This document shows, piece by piece, positions 50,921 through 59,960 of a DNA stretch of 64,000 nucleotides. Made by a program: the position numbers and the translations under genes. Within the stretch, counting starts at the first letter, position 1. Every line of letters begins with the position of its first letter. Origin of the DNA: Actimicrobium sp034313845 (GTDB lineage Bacteria; Pseudomonadota; Gammaproteobacteria; Burkholderiales; Burkholderiaceae_D); NCBI RefSeq assembly GCF_034313845.1, contig NZ_JAVIWN010000004.1; one strand, 5' to 3'. The notes below the pieces were generated by a model, which was given only the letters and a program-made list of their open reading frames with translations, searched no databases and was not told the DNA's origin.

Positions 50921-51231
50921 ATATTGATTACAGGCATTAAAGTAATGCCACGGAAAATAGCTGCCCATTCGCGATGATGTTGCTAATCGGAATACCCTCT
51001 TTTGCGCCAACCAATCCTTAAAAAGACCGTCCGATGGCGTGGTGATGAACAGTACTATTCCGAAGCTGCTTATTACGTAGAGGCCAAGCCATGATGGGGC
51101 GCTTGTGATGCGTCATCGGATGAAGCTGCCAAGTTGGCTGTGAACGTGGGTCCTGGCCGCGGCAGGTGTCGCGTGGCTGGTGACTTTACGATGCGTAATC
51201 GGTCGAAAAAAATTACTCAACAGGAAACACG

Positions 51232-52671
51232 ATGATTGCGACGCACCACAGCACGACATGTTTCAAGCAAGCCTTACTGTCTCCCGCCACGATCGTACTG
51301 CTCGCCTTGGCGTCCGTTTTTCTTCTGGAAACCAGCTCAAGTACGGCGCTTGCCGCCAACGAGGAACCGCGAAAAAACCAGGCTGCACCGACGATCACGG
51401 CACCGGAATCACCCTTTTCCGATGCTGCTGCAGCACCGGAAAACTGGGCAGTGCATGGCCAAGTCACCAACGTCACACAACGTCATCCGCATTTCGCCTC
51501 AACCTATAGTGGCACCAACAGCCTGATCGCCAACGGACGTACCGAGGAAACGACGGATCTGACGCTGTATGCCGGGATAAAGCTGTGGCGTGGTGCCGAA
51601 TTCTGGATCAACCCCGAGATCGATCAGGGTTTTGGGTTGAGCAATACAGTCGGCATGGCGGGCTTTCCGAGCGGCGAAGCGTACAAAGTCGGCGCGAATA
51701 CACCGTATCTTCGGCTGCCCCGGGCGTTCCTGCGGCAAGTCATTCCTCTCGCCGGAGCGCAGGTTCCGGTCGAGGCTACGGCCAATCAACTGGGGGGCAC
51801 CAGAGCCGCCAATAACGTCACCCTTACTGCCGGCAAATTATCTGTCACCGATATCTTCGATACGAATAGGTACGCTCATGATCCCAGGAGCGATTTTCTG
51901 AACTGGTCTGTCATTGATGCCGGCGCATTCGACTACGCCGCTGACGCCTGGGGATTCACCTATGGTGCTGCCGCAGAATGGACGCAGGATGCGTGGACGC
52001 TGCGTGGTGGCGCCTTTCAGCTCTCCAAGGTCCCGAACGGCAAAATTGTCGCCGTGGATTTCAGCCAGTACATGTTGGTCACCGAGTTGGAACAACGCTA
52101 TCAACTGAGCGGGCATGACGGCAAGGTCAAGTTGCTGGGCTTCGTCAATCGCGGCCGTATGGGGTCCTACCACGATGCTGTCGAGCGTGCCCTGCTGGCA
52201 AACGAGACGCCGGACACCGCCGTGGTACGGCGGTGGAGCTACCGCCCGGGTGCCGCGATCAACATCGAACAGGAACTGGCGGCGGATCTGGGCTTGTTCG
52301 CACGTGCCAGCGTCAACAACGGCACCAAGGAAGCCTACGAATTTACCGAAATCAACCGATCCATTTCTGCCGGATTGGCATGGAAAGGAAATCAATGGGG
52401 GCGGCACGACGATACGTTTGGCGTGGCCGTCGCAATCAACGGTCTGTCCAGCGACGCACGCCGATACTTTGCCGCAGGTGGCATCGGTATCTTGATCGGC
52501 GACGGTCGGCAGACCTATGGTACCGAGAAGATACTAGAAACCTATTATGCGATGCGGGTCACTTCCCACATGACGCTGTCTGTGAATTATCAGCGTGTCA
52601 ATAATCCGGCGTACAACCGGGATCGCGGGCCGGTGTCACTATTCGGCGTGCGCACGCATGCAGAATTCTGA
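51232..52671 (+). CDS. Carbohydrate-selective porin (OprB family)
   Basis: A 479-residue outer-membrane porin. An N-terminal signal sequence (LSPATIVLLALASVFLLETS, processing near ALA) is followed by NWAVHGQVTNVTQRHPHFAS, the characteristic OprB beginning. Typical inner strands are AEFWINPEIDQGFGLSNTVG and RLPRAFLRQVIPL. The C-terminus SLFGVRTHAEF ends in Phe, as outer-membrane barrel proteins do. It should let sugars or related solutes diffuse in. No sugar operon is adjacent. The start has a CAGGAAACAC site. Confidence 0.88.
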   Translation: MIATHHSTTCFKQALLSPATIVLLALASVFLLETSSSTALAANEEPRKNQAAPTITAPESPFSDAAAAPENWAVHGQVTNVTQRHPHFASTYSGTNSLIANGRTEETTDLTLYAGIKLWRGAEFWINPEIDQGFGLSNTVGMAGFPSGEAYKVGANTPYLRLPRAFLRQVIPLAGAQVPVEATANQLGGTRAANNVTLTAGKLSVTDIFDTNRYAHDPRSDFLNWSVIDAGAFDYAADAWGFTYGAAAEWTQDAWTLRGGAFQLSKVPNGKIVAVDFSQYMLVTELEQRYQLSGHDGKVKLLGFVNRGRMGSYHDAVERALLANETPDTAVVRRWSYRPGAAINIEQELAADLGLFARASVNNGTKEAYEFTEINRSISAGLAWKGNQWGRHDDTFGVAVAINGLSSDARRYFAAGGIGILIGDGRQTYGTEKILETYYAMRVTSHMTLSVNYQRVNNPAYNRDRGPVSLFGVRTHAEF

Positions 52672-52715
52672 GGGCATGGTGGGGGCGTAGAGTACGTCAG
52701 GAATGCGGTCGTGGC

Positions 52716-53910
52716 TCAAGCGGCCGGAACGTGCCCGGTGGCATCGATGCAATTGATGCGGGCGGTCAGCACTAATGGCTGATCCAGCGCTACCGAACCG
52801 CTCGGCAGGATCAACGCAGCGGTCGTCGAATTTTTGCCGTGGTCACAAGGATCCAGCACGTCACCAAACAGGGTTGAATGGAACATGCCCTGCGGGAACG
52901 AGACATTTGCCAGGATCGTGCCGCTGGATACGTCAATGAAGCCGACGCTGTGCGGCTCGCTAGCAGTATGGATACGGTGCTCGAAGAGAAACGCCACCAA
53001 CACAAACCGATCATCGACCACACTACTTTTTAGCGATGTCAGGTAATGGTATTCGGCACCATTGCTTGGCAGTACCAGAACGCGCGAATTGGTATCGCTG
53101 GACGTGTCGATTTCAGCGACAACGCTGGCACCGCCCGTTGAGCCGCCACCAATATAAAATTTCTTGCCGACTGGCCCGAACAACTGATTGCTGTCAAATG
53201 GCGTGGCGATAAACTGCGGTGATTGTGTGATTGCGACATTGACCAGTCGCACTTGCTGCGTTGCGCTTTCAAATTGCAAATAGCGCACTGACTTGGCAGA
53301 GCTGGGGCCCCCAAATACCAGTACTTTGTCGCCATTCGGACTGATCACACAGCGAATTCGGTGGCAGATCGGGAGCCAGAGTCGCAGTCGGGATCACCTT
53401 GTCGAGTCTTTGCGCCAGGGCGTTGACGACCGTGATCCCGGCGATCCCGCCATTGCTGCCGCTGCTCGTCACATAGAGTTTTCTGCCATCGGGGTCGAGC
53501 GCCAGTGCATTGGCCGAGGGATCGACCGGAATCGACTTGAGCAGTTTTCCTTTGGTTGTATCGATCACCTGAACGCGTGCGGTCGTCAGCGCATAGGCCC
53601 GTTCGCCTTCCTCGTCAATGACCAGTCCGAGCGGGGCACCAGGTAGCGTGAGGGAGGCGACTTGCTTGCGGTTGGCAGGGTCAATAATCCGCAGCATCGC
53701 CGGATCGCTGATGCCGAGTACGCGTTGTCCGGACTTGTCCACCACCAGTCCGTGGACCGATTTTCGCTGATCCACCCGAACTGGCGCAGAGGTAAACGCA
53801 GCAAAGCCTGCCAAAGACCAAGGTGAGTCAGTCGATGTCCGTGCCACAGGTCAAAAACTCGTCGCCACCAGCACCCAGGAGACCAAAGCCAGCAACCGCA
53901 GCATCGACAT
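52716..53910 (-). pseudogene. Secreted YncE/YVTN-type beta-propeller protein, broken by a stop and a frameshift
   Basis: The frame starts at ATG 53910 with a clear signal peptide (MSMLRLLALVSWVLVATSF), then TGA at 53851-53853. The same frame continues with propeller blades (VLGISDPAMLRIIDPANRKQ, ALDPDGRKLYVTSSGSNGG). Near 53345 the frame shifts in a TGTGTG run, after DLPPNSL, into ISPNGDKVLVFGGPSSAKSV and on to the natural end at 52716. Loss of one TG or gain of one base explains the shift. With both lesions repaired it would be about 398 residues. Binding target unknown. Confidence 0.7.
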
Positions 53911-54118
53911 CGGGACCACATCCTTCGAATCATGTCACGGGTAATAACAAGAAAAAGATGTCTCCCACCTCGTTGACTGGTGCCGAAAGCAACCCCGCGC
54001 CTCTGGTTGGGCCACTGCTGACGCATATTTTCAATCCGTCACACGTCATGCCTCCGGAAGTCGCGGTGGCAACCGTCGTATTTGCTACACTCAGGGTCAC
54101 ACCAGCCAATCTCCCCAC

Positions 54119-54907
54119 ATGCACACACCTTTGGCCACCGTTCCAACCTACGGCGACATCGTCTTCAATATCTCCGGCCATCCACCGGCAACCATCACCG
54201 AGCACCGCGGCGTCCGCTACCTGCACCTTGGAACCCCCTGGGTCCAGGGTGCGATGCGCATCGAGCGTCCCGAACTAATCGAGCTGAGCTATGTGCGGAT
54301 GATGATGATGTGGCTGCTGTTCATGCCACAACCGCGCCATATCGTGCAGCTCGGACTAGGCAGCGCGGCACTGACAAAATTCTGTCATGCGCGATTTCCG
54401 CAGGCACGCGTGACCGCGATCGAACTGAATCCGAACGTGATTGCGATCTGTGCCAGCCAGTTTGCACTGCCGCCCAACGATGCGCGCCTGAACGTCATCG
54501 AAATGAATGCGCTCAATTTCGTGCTTGACCCCGTCAATCAAGACAGCATCGACATCCTGCAGGTCGACTTGTACGATGAAGACGCGCGTGGACCGGTGCT
54601 CGACACGCCCGAGTTTTATCAGGCCTGCAGCGACTGTCTGCACGCCGAGGGCATGATGCTCACCAATGTTTTTGGTGAATTTTCCAGCTATGACAGCAAT
54701 CTGCAGACGATCGCGTCAATCTTTGATGCCGTGGTCTGGGTGCCCGAAGCCGAGGATGAAAATATCGTCGTCATCGCATTCAAGCAATCGCCGCTGCTCG
54801 AATTCAACCTGCTTTACGAACGGGCTGCCGCGATCAAGAGTAGTCTCAACCTCCCGGCCAAGGGCTGGGTCACGGGCCTCAAGCAATGGATGCTGAACCA
54901 GCAATAG
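54119..54907 (+). CDS. Spermidine-synthase-like methyltransferase-fold protein
   Basis: A 262-residue protein of the spermine/spermidine synthase superfamily. The Rossmann-type motif I is HIVQLGLGSAALTKFCHARF, the acidic end of beta-2 is VTAIELNPNVIAI, and the motif-4 region is DSIDILQVDLYDEDARGPVL. There is no separate membrane part. Small stand-alone homologues like this are common in betaproteobacteria, and their true substrate is often not a polyamine. It follows the broken propeller gene divergently. Function beyond the fold is not assured. Confidence 0.8.
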   Translation: MHTPLATVPTYGDIVFNISGHPPATITEHRGVRYLHLGTPWVQGAMRIERPELIELSYVRMMMMWLLFMPQPRHIVQLGLGSAALTKFCHARFPQARVTAIELNPNVIAICASQFALPPNDARLNVIEMNALNFVLDPVNQDSIDILQVDLYDEDARGPVLDTPEFYQACSDCLHAEGMMLTNVFGEFSSYDSNLQTIASIFDAVVWVPEAEDENIVVIAFKQSPLLEFNLLYERAAAIKSSLNLPAKGWVTGLKQWMLNQQ

Positions 54908-55033
54908 GCTGCCAAATTATTGTTCGTCGGCGCTGAGAATCGTTTCAAGTGACACGTCGTTACGCGGAATTGACGCCTCTTGTCAGTGGGGTAACCCAGC
55001 GTCTTTGACTTTTTTCCATGCGCGAAACAATGA

Positions 55034-55237
55034 CTACTCTCGCCAGAAATAAGGCAACACTGCGATCACGCCACTGATGATTACCAGCAGATACACATCT
55101 GATATGAAATACGGAAAGATCATCAACGCAAGCCCGCAGAACAGCGGCACCAGCGCGCCCTGCTTTTTTCCGTAGACAAAATAACCGAGACCTATTGCAC
55201 CAAACAACATGCCCCAGACCAACAATGCTGTCGTCAT
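55034..55237 (-). CDS. Small membrane protein of unknown function
   Basis: A 67-residue protein if started at ATG 55237 (MTTALLVWGMLFGAIGLGYF); a start at 55279 gives 81 residues. It is almost wholly hydrophobic with two or three helices joined by a KKQG loop (YFVYGKKQGALVPLFCGLAL) and a charged C-terminus FWRE. It resembles small conserved hypothetical inner-membrane proteins. No function can be assigned. Confidence 0.6.
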   Translation of the reverse strand: MTTALLVWGMLFGAIGLGYFVYGKKQGALVPLFCGLALMIFPYFISDVYLLVIISGVIAVLPYFWRE

Positions 55238-55310
55238 GCCCGGTCCATTCTCTAAGCTGGCAACGTCAACGTCGCGCATTCACCAAGTGCCATTGTGTCA
55301 GATGAATAAG

Positions 55311-55328
55311 TTTGTGCATAACTCCGTG
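55311..55328. repeat. 18-base motif TTTGTGCATAACTCCGTG, copy 2
   Basis: It differs by one base from 24588-24605. It lies on the downstream side of the ISL3 remnant, so it might be part of a degraded IS end. Its core TTATGCACA (other strand) also resembles a DnaA box. Confidence 0.4.
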
Positions 55329-55369
55329 CCATGCACCGCAGTCATGTTCGACCAGAATGAGCGGTCACG

Positions 55370-55765
55370 TTGACCGGAATACGCAGCAGCTGATCTGCAC
55401 TTTTGGCAGCGCTTCCGCCACACCATTTGCATACGCCGCGCTCATGTCAATGACGACGTGATTAATCACATCCGGATTGCCGCCATGGGCCGACAGGTCG
55501 TCCTTGAATTGACGCATTGCTCACTATGTACATCCGTCATGATTTCCTGTTCGCGCGACGCAGGTACATTGTGAGCAATACCTCGCCACAAACATTTCGA
55601 GGCGACCCGCAATTGCGCAGCCGCCTGCGCCGCCGGCCAGCTCTGGCACAGCGACAATGCCAGTGCTTGGAACAGCAAAGTGAAACCGCTACCAGGCAGT
55701 GCCCAAGGCACATCGAATTGCGCGGTCTTGCCGCAGGCGGTGCACGCAACACGAGTCACTTCTAG
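55370..55765 (-). pseudogene. ISL3-family transposase remnant
   Basis: The first frame reads VTRVACTACGKTAQFDVPWA then LPGSGFTLLFQALALSL, the zinc-ribbon end and the conserved VPWARPGSGFT segment of ISL3 transposases. After a shift, LSAHGGNPDVINHVVIDMSA followed by YANGVAEALPK corresponds to the second catalytic-Asp region (DMSPAY). The parts between and after are missing. It is distinct from the intact ISL3-derived gene at 38410. Confidence 0.7.
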
Positions 55766-55791
55766 ACACTTTTTCGTTTATTTTGGGCAAT

Positions 55792-55813
55792 AAAAAACCC
55801 TCGCAGTGGAGGG
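55792..55813 (-). terminator. Rho-independent terminator after tRNA-Cys
   Basis: On the minus strand CCCTC-CACTGC-GAGGG is followed by TTTTTTA. It lies about 30 bases downstream of the tRNA-Cys 3' end and should end the tRNA transcript. Confidence 0.8.
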
Positions 55814-55842
55814 CTAAGTCGTCGATTTTAAATCTTAAAAAC

Positions 55843-55916
55843 TGGAGGCGGGGGTCGGGTTCGAACCGGCGTAAACGGCTTTGCAGGCCGCTGCATAACC
55901 ACTTTGCTACCCCGCC
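55843..55916 (-). tRNA. tRNA-Cys (anticodon GCA)
   Basis: Minus-strand sequence GGCGGGGTAGCAAAGTGG through the encoded CCA end folds into a full cloverleaf. The acceptor stem pairs GGCGGGG with CCCCGCC, the anticodon loop carries TGCAA with GCA, and the T loop is GGTTCGAACC. It is the last of three tRNA genes downstream of pgsA, a common betaproteobacterial arrangement. Confidence 0.95.
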
Positions 55917-56004
55917 GTGGTCGATATTGTAACCACCAAATCGGATGCATGCTGCTTTCGACCTGGTTTTCTCGGAAAAAGCTTGATTGCATTTTTCGAG
56001 AATA

Positions 56005-56034
56005 AAAAGGGAAGCTTTTAACGGCTTCCCTTTT
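56005..56034 (-). terminator. Hairpin with T-run after the second tRNA-Gly
   Basis: AAAAGGGAAGC and GCTTCCCTTTT form an 11-base stem with an 8-base loop. On the minus strand TTTTTATTC follows. It lies directly behind the tRNA-Gly at 56039-56114 and may limit read-through into tRNA-Cys. Confidence 0.7.
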
Positions 56035-56038
56035 AATC

Positions 56039-56114
56039 TGGAGCGGGAGAAGAGGCTCGAACTCTCGACCTCAACCTTGGCAAGGTTGCGCTCTACCAAC
56101 TGAGCTACTCCCGC
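56039..56114 (-). tRNA. tRNA-Gly (anticodon GCC), copy 2
   Basis: GCGGGAGTAGCTCAGTTGGT with a GCC anticodon (TTGCCAA loop), T loop GTTCGAGCC and encoded CCA; the cloverleaf is complete. It is identical to the copy 180 bases upstream in transcription order. Confidence 0.96.
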
Positions 56115-56218
56115 GTGAAACTTGTTGCTGAGTTCGTTTGATGCACGCCTGTACTTTGCATCGAACCGAACTCTTCTTAAATCGAAATGGAAGCTTGAAA
56201 CAGCTTTCATCGTTAATC

Positions 56219-56294
56219 TGGAGCGGGAGAAGAGGCTCGAACTCTCGACCTCAACCTTGGCAAGGTTGCGCTCTACCAACTGAGCTACTCCCGC
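56219..56294 (-). tRNA. tRNA-Gly (anticodon GCC), copy 1
   Basis: Identical in sequence to 56039-56114, including the TAATC flank just past the CCA end. The copies are 180 bases apart start to start. It lies 85 bases downstream of the pgsA stop. Confidence 0.96.
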
Positions 56295-56378
56295 GTTCAC
56301 AACAGAGGCGTATTATAGAGGGCCGCTTCTTTTTGTCAAGCCAGCAGCTTCCAGACTCAACAAAAAACAGAACATCGG

Positions 56379-56951
56379 TCATGAATGCTCTTTCATCAAT
56401 GGCCACGCTTTTCTCAGGTAATAAAACATAGACCACACGGTGAGCACGGCCGCAACAGCCAGCAGCCATTGCCCCCAAATCCGCGTGTCAATCAAACCAA
56501 GCAACGTGTCGTAGTACAGCAGCATCGGAATAGCGACCATCTGCGCCGTTGTCTTGATTTTTCCGATCGAGCTGACCGCTACGGATTTGGATGCGCCTAA
56601 CTGCGCCATCCACTCACGCAAGGCCGAAATCGTGATCTCACGGCCAATAATGATGAAGGCGACGACGGCGTTGACACGATCAAGTTGCACCAGTATCAGA
56701 AGTGCCCCTGCAACCATCAGCTTGTCGGCGACCGGATCAAGGAATGCGCCAAACGCGGACGTCTGGTTCCAGCGGCGCGCCAGAAAACCATCCAACCAGT
56801 CCGTCAGCGCAGCCACAATAAAAATGCAGGTCGATGCCAAACCTTTGTCAAACGATGAAATCCAGGCTCCAGGCAAATAAAATACGCCGACCATCAATGG
56901 GATTAACGCAACACGCAACCACGTGAGCAGGATCGGAAAATTCAGTGGCAT
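56379..56951 (-). CDS. pgsA: CDP-diacylglycerol-glycerol-3-phosphate 3-phosphatidyltransferase
   Basis: Inner-membrane enzyme that makes phosphatidylglycerophosphate, the first committed step to phosphatidylglycerol and cardiolipin. At 190 residues it has the family length. The CDP-alcohol phosphotransferase motif is complete: DWLDGFLARRWNQTSAFGAF followed by LDPVADKL. Four to five membrane helices are visible. The start ATG is 56951 (MPLNFPILLTWLRVALIPL). It is downstream of uvrC on the same strand with an 86-base gap, the usual uvrC-pgsA-tRNA order. Confidence 0.96.
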   Translation of the reverse strand: MPLNFPILLTWLRVALIPLMVGVFYLPGAWISSFDKGLASTCIFIVAALTDWLDGFLARRWNQTSAFGAFLDPVADKLMVAGALLILVQLDRVNAVVAFIIIGREITISALREWMAQLGASKSVAVSSIGKIKTTAQMVAIPMLLYYDTLLGLIDTRIWGQWLLAVAAVLTVWSMFYYLRKAWPLMKEHS

Positions 56952-57037
56952 GGGTCGGGCTCTTGAAAGTCAGGCTTGGTTTGATAAGGCGTTTAGCCGA
57001 GCGTCCTGAACCCGGCTAATGGCAACGTGCCAGTAAT

Positions 57038-58915
57038 CTAATGCAATTGCCGATAAATGTCTTCCGCCAATTGACGTGAAATACCATCAACCGACGTGAG
57101 CTCTTCCACACTGGCATTGGTTACCTCACGCAAGCTACCAAAACGTGCCAGCAGCTTTTGTCGTCGTTTGGCACCAATACCTTCGATCTCTTCAAGACGC
57201 GACGCTTGTCGGGTCTTGGCGCGTCGGGCACGCATGCCCGTGATCGCAAAGCGATGAGCCTCGTCACGAATCTGTGCGATCAGCATCAGTGCGGCTGATT
57301 CCTTGCCGAGTTCTTTGGCTTCACGACCGTCGACAAAGACCAGCGTTTCCAGTCCAACCCGCCGTCCCTCACCCTTGGCGACACCGACGATGAGGCTGAT
57401 GTCGAGTCCCAGCTCGACAAATACTTGACGCGCCACTTCCACTTGGCCTTTACCACCATCAATCAACACGATATCGGGCATCACGCCGTCACCGTTGGCG
57501 ACTTTTTCATAACGCCGCGTCAATACCTGCCGCATCGCCGCGTAATCGTCACCGGGGGTGATGTCGTTGATGTTGTAGCGTCGATACTCGCCGTTCTGCA
57601 TGGCATGGTGATGAAATACCACGCATGATGCCTGGGTCGCTTCGCCTTGCGTATGGCTGATGTCGAAACATTCGACGCGCAACGTCTCGATGTCGGCACT
57701 ATCGAGTGCCAGCACGTCAACTAACGCACGGGTACGCGACTGCTGCGATCCCTGCTCCGACAGCAAGCGCGCAAGAGAAATTTCAGCGCCCTTGCAGGCC
57801 ATTTCCAGCCACTGCCGACGCTGCGCTTGCGGCTGGAACAGCAGATTGATCCGGTGACCACACTGCTCGATTAACGCCAGCATCAATTCGGGCTGATCGA
57901 ACTCGAGATTCAAGATCAAGGTCGACGGAATGAATTTCTCCAGGTAGTGCTGAGCAAGAAATGCTTTCAGCACTTCGACATCAATGGCGTCTTCAGCGGT
58001 GGCCAGCGCGTTGTCAACATGGGTCGGAAAGTAGGCGCGGTCACCAAGGTGCCGGCCACCTCGCACCATTGCCAGATTCACGCAGGCACGTCCGCCCTGC
58101 ACGATGACGGCGATGATATCGATATCGGCATCGCTGCCCGTTTCCATGGTTTGCTGGTGCAGCACGCGCGACAAGGCGCTGATCTGGTTGCGCACAGTCG
58201 CTGCCTGTTCAAACTTCAGTTCACCGGCATACGCATGCATCTTTCCTTCGAGCGTTTGCATCACCTCGCTTTGCTGGCCACGCAAAAATTTCGCGGCATT
58301 TTCAACATCCAGGTTGTAATCCTCCTGACTGATTTCGGCGACACACGGCGCGCTACAGCGGTGAATCTGATGCAGCAGACATGGACGGGTACGGTTGGCG
58401 AAAACGCTGTCCTCGCAGGTTCGCAACAGAAACACCTTTTGCAGAATCTGCATCGACTCTTTCACGGCCCATGCGCTCGGAAACGGTCCGAAAAACTGAC
58501 TGCGCTTGTCGACCGAGCCGCGGTAGTACGCCATGCGCGGGAAAGACTGCCCGGAAATTTTAAGATACGGGTACGACTTATCGTCCCGAAACAGGATATT
58601 GAAACGCGGATGCAGCGTCTTGATCAGATTGTTTTCCAGGATCAGCGCTTCGGCTTCACTGCGCGTTACGGTGGTCTCGAGCCGGGCGATGCGTTCAACC
58701 ATCATCGCGATACGCGAACTGCTGAGCGTTTTCTGAAAATAGCTGGAAACACGCTTCTTCAGGTCACGTGCCTTGCCGACATACAGCACATTATTGTCGG
58801 CATCGAAATAGCGATAGACGCCGGGCAGATGCGGCAACTTGGCGACCGTGTCGAGCACGATCATGCGTGCATCCGACAACGGCACGACGGTGACTGGAGG
58901 CACTTCCTCAGACAT
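57038..58915 (-). CDS. uvrC: Excinuclease ABC subunit C
   Basis: UvrC makes both incisions around DNA lesions recognised by UvrA/UvrB. The protein is 625 residues. The N-terminal GIY-YIG nuclease domain has LPGVYRYFDADNNVLYVGKA, a UvrB-binding UVR segment lies near residue 210 (HAYAGELKFEQAATVRNQI), the RNase-H-like C-terminal nuclease has VLIDGGKGQVEVA with catalytic Asp, and tandem helix-hairpin-helix motifs end it (LEEIEGIGAKRRQKLL). The start overlaps the nagZ stop by eight bases. Confidence 0.97.
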   Translation of the reverse strand: MSEEVPPVTVVPLSDARMIVLDTVAKLPHLPGVYRYFDADNNVLYVGKARDLKKRVSSYFQKTLSSSRIAMMVERIARLETTVTRSEAEALILENNLIKTLHPRFNILFRDDKSYPYLKISGQSFPRMAYYRGSVDKRSQFFGPFPSAWAVKESMQILQKVFLLRTCEDSVFANRTRPCLLHQIHRCSAPCVAEISQEDYNLDVENAAKFLRGQQSEVMQTLEGKMHAYAGELKFEQAATVRNQISALSRVLHQQTMETGSDADIDIIAVIVQGGRACVNLAMVRGGRHLGDRAYFPTHVDNALATAEDAIDVEVLKAFLAQHYLEKFIPSTLILNLEFDQPELMLALIEQCGHRINLLFQPQAQRRQWLEMACKGAEISLARLLSEQGSQQSRTRALVDVLALDSADIETLRVECFDISHTQGEATQASCVVFHHHAMQNGEYRRYNINDITPGDDYAAMRQVLTRRYEKVANGDGVMPDIVLIDGGKGQVEVARQVFVELGLDISLIVGVAKGEGRRVGLETLVFVDGREAKELGKESAALMLIAQIRDEAHRFAITGMRARRAKTRQASRLEEIEGIGAKRRQKLLARFGSLREVTNASVEELTSVDGISRQLAEDIYRQLH

Positions 58916-59960
58916 GCATCAAGCCTGCGACCGTACGTAATGCGGCGTGGTAACGCGTATCCGCTTGTAGTACCTCCCATTGCATGGGCGTGCTCGATGG
59001 CATCAGCGCTGCGATACGCGCCGAACTGGCCGTCGTCGCCAATGCCGGATCAAGACCGGCAAGTAGCTGATCGGCCATATCGGGACGATTGCAGATCAAG
59101 ACCATGTCGCAACCGGCCTGGAGCGCGGCGGTCGCACCAGCGACCACGTCGCCGGCAACGCTGGCACCTTCCATGCTCAGGTCGTCACTGAAAATGACGC
59201 CCTCGAAGCCGATTTCATTACGCAATAACGACAGCCATTTTTTTGAAAATCCGGCCGGTGCGGCATCGAATTGCGGATAAATGACGTGTGCCGGCATCAC
59301 GCCTGACAAGCCCCGTCCGAGCCAGCGATAGGGCGCGGCATCATCCGCCACGATGGCCTCGACAGCGCGATCATCAACCGGAATGGCGACATGCGAATCC
59401 GCCTTGACGTAACCGTGCCCTGGAAAATGTTTGCCGCAATTGGCCATTCCTGCAAGCAGCAATCCATGATTAAGACTCCGCGCCAGTTGCGTCACTACTG
59501 CCGGGTCACGATGAAAGGCCCGATCACCGATGACGCCTGAATCGCCGTGGTCCAGATCAAGGACCGGCGTGAACGACAGGTCGACACCGCAGGCACGCAG
59601 CTCGGCTGCCAGTACGAAACCGACATCGGTGGCGGCGCAACTGGCAGCCTGTGCGTCAACGTCCCACAATTGACCGAGGTGCCGCATCGCCGGCAGCACC
59701 GTGAAACCATCGGTACGAAAGCGCTGGACGCGACCACCTTCGTGATCGACCGCGATCAGCACGCCCGGCTTTGCAGCGTGAATTGCCGTGGTCAGGGCGA
59801 CCAATTGGGCACGGTCTTGCCAATTGCGTGCAAACAGGATGACCCCGCCCGTCAGCGGATGGCAAATGCGGGCGATATCGTGCGCATCGAGGACCGTACC
59901 AACCACATCGAGCATGACAGGTCCGATGCGTTGCGCAATGCTGCTGACTACGTTCTTCAT
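58908..59960 (-). CDS. nagZ: Beta-N-acetylhexosaminidase (peptidoglycan recycling)
   Basis: Cytoplasmic family-3 glycoside hydrolase that removes GlcNAc from recycled muropeptides. The protein is 350 residues. Signatures are GGVILFARNWQDRAQLVALT, LIAVDHEGGRVQRFR, CGKHFPGHGYVKADSHVA (the NagZ His/Asp loop) and the nucleophile region IFSDDLSMEGA. Its start overlaps the acpS stop (ATGA at 59957-59960). Confidence 0.96.
   Translation of the reverse strand: MKNVVSSIAQRIGPVMLDVVGTVLDAHDIARICHPLTGGVILFARNWQDRAQLVALTTAIHAAKPGVLIAVDHEGGRVQRFRTDGFTVLPAMRHLGQLWDVDAQAASCAATDVGFVLAAELRACGVDLSFTPVLDLDHGDSGVIGDRAFHRDPAVVTQLARSLNHGLLLAGMANCGKHFPGHGYVKADSHVAIPVDDRAVEAIVADDAAPYRWLGRGLSGVMPAHVIYPQFDAAPAGFSKKWLSLLRNEIGFEGVIFSDDLSMEGASVAGDVVAGATAALQAGCDMVLICNRPDMADQLLAGLDPALATTASSARIAALMPSSTPMQWEVLQADTRYHAALRTVAGLMHV

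Larger units (their letters stand above)
50115..51231. other. 1.1-kb region without an intact gene
   Basis: It contains the strong hairpin at 50168-50201 and a decayed transposase-like stretch at 50392-50920 (minus). From 50940 to 51231 I see only a short open stretch without a start codon, ending at the stop near 51094, and the region in front of the porin gene with its CAGGAAACAC ribosome-binding site. Confidence 0.5.
55280..55790. other. Intergenic region with ISL3 remnant
   Basis: The 563 bases between the small membrane protein and tRNA-Cys contain the motif copy at 55311-55328, an ISL3 transposase remnant (55370-55765, minus) and the tRNA terminator (55792-55813). No intact gene is present. 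Confidence 0.5.

Noticed and set aside
50990..51094. Open stretch ending in ...RWRGDEQYYSEAAYYVEAKP
   Set aside because: No start codon, a stop just upstream and no recognisable family; possibly the tail of a lost gene but unsupported.
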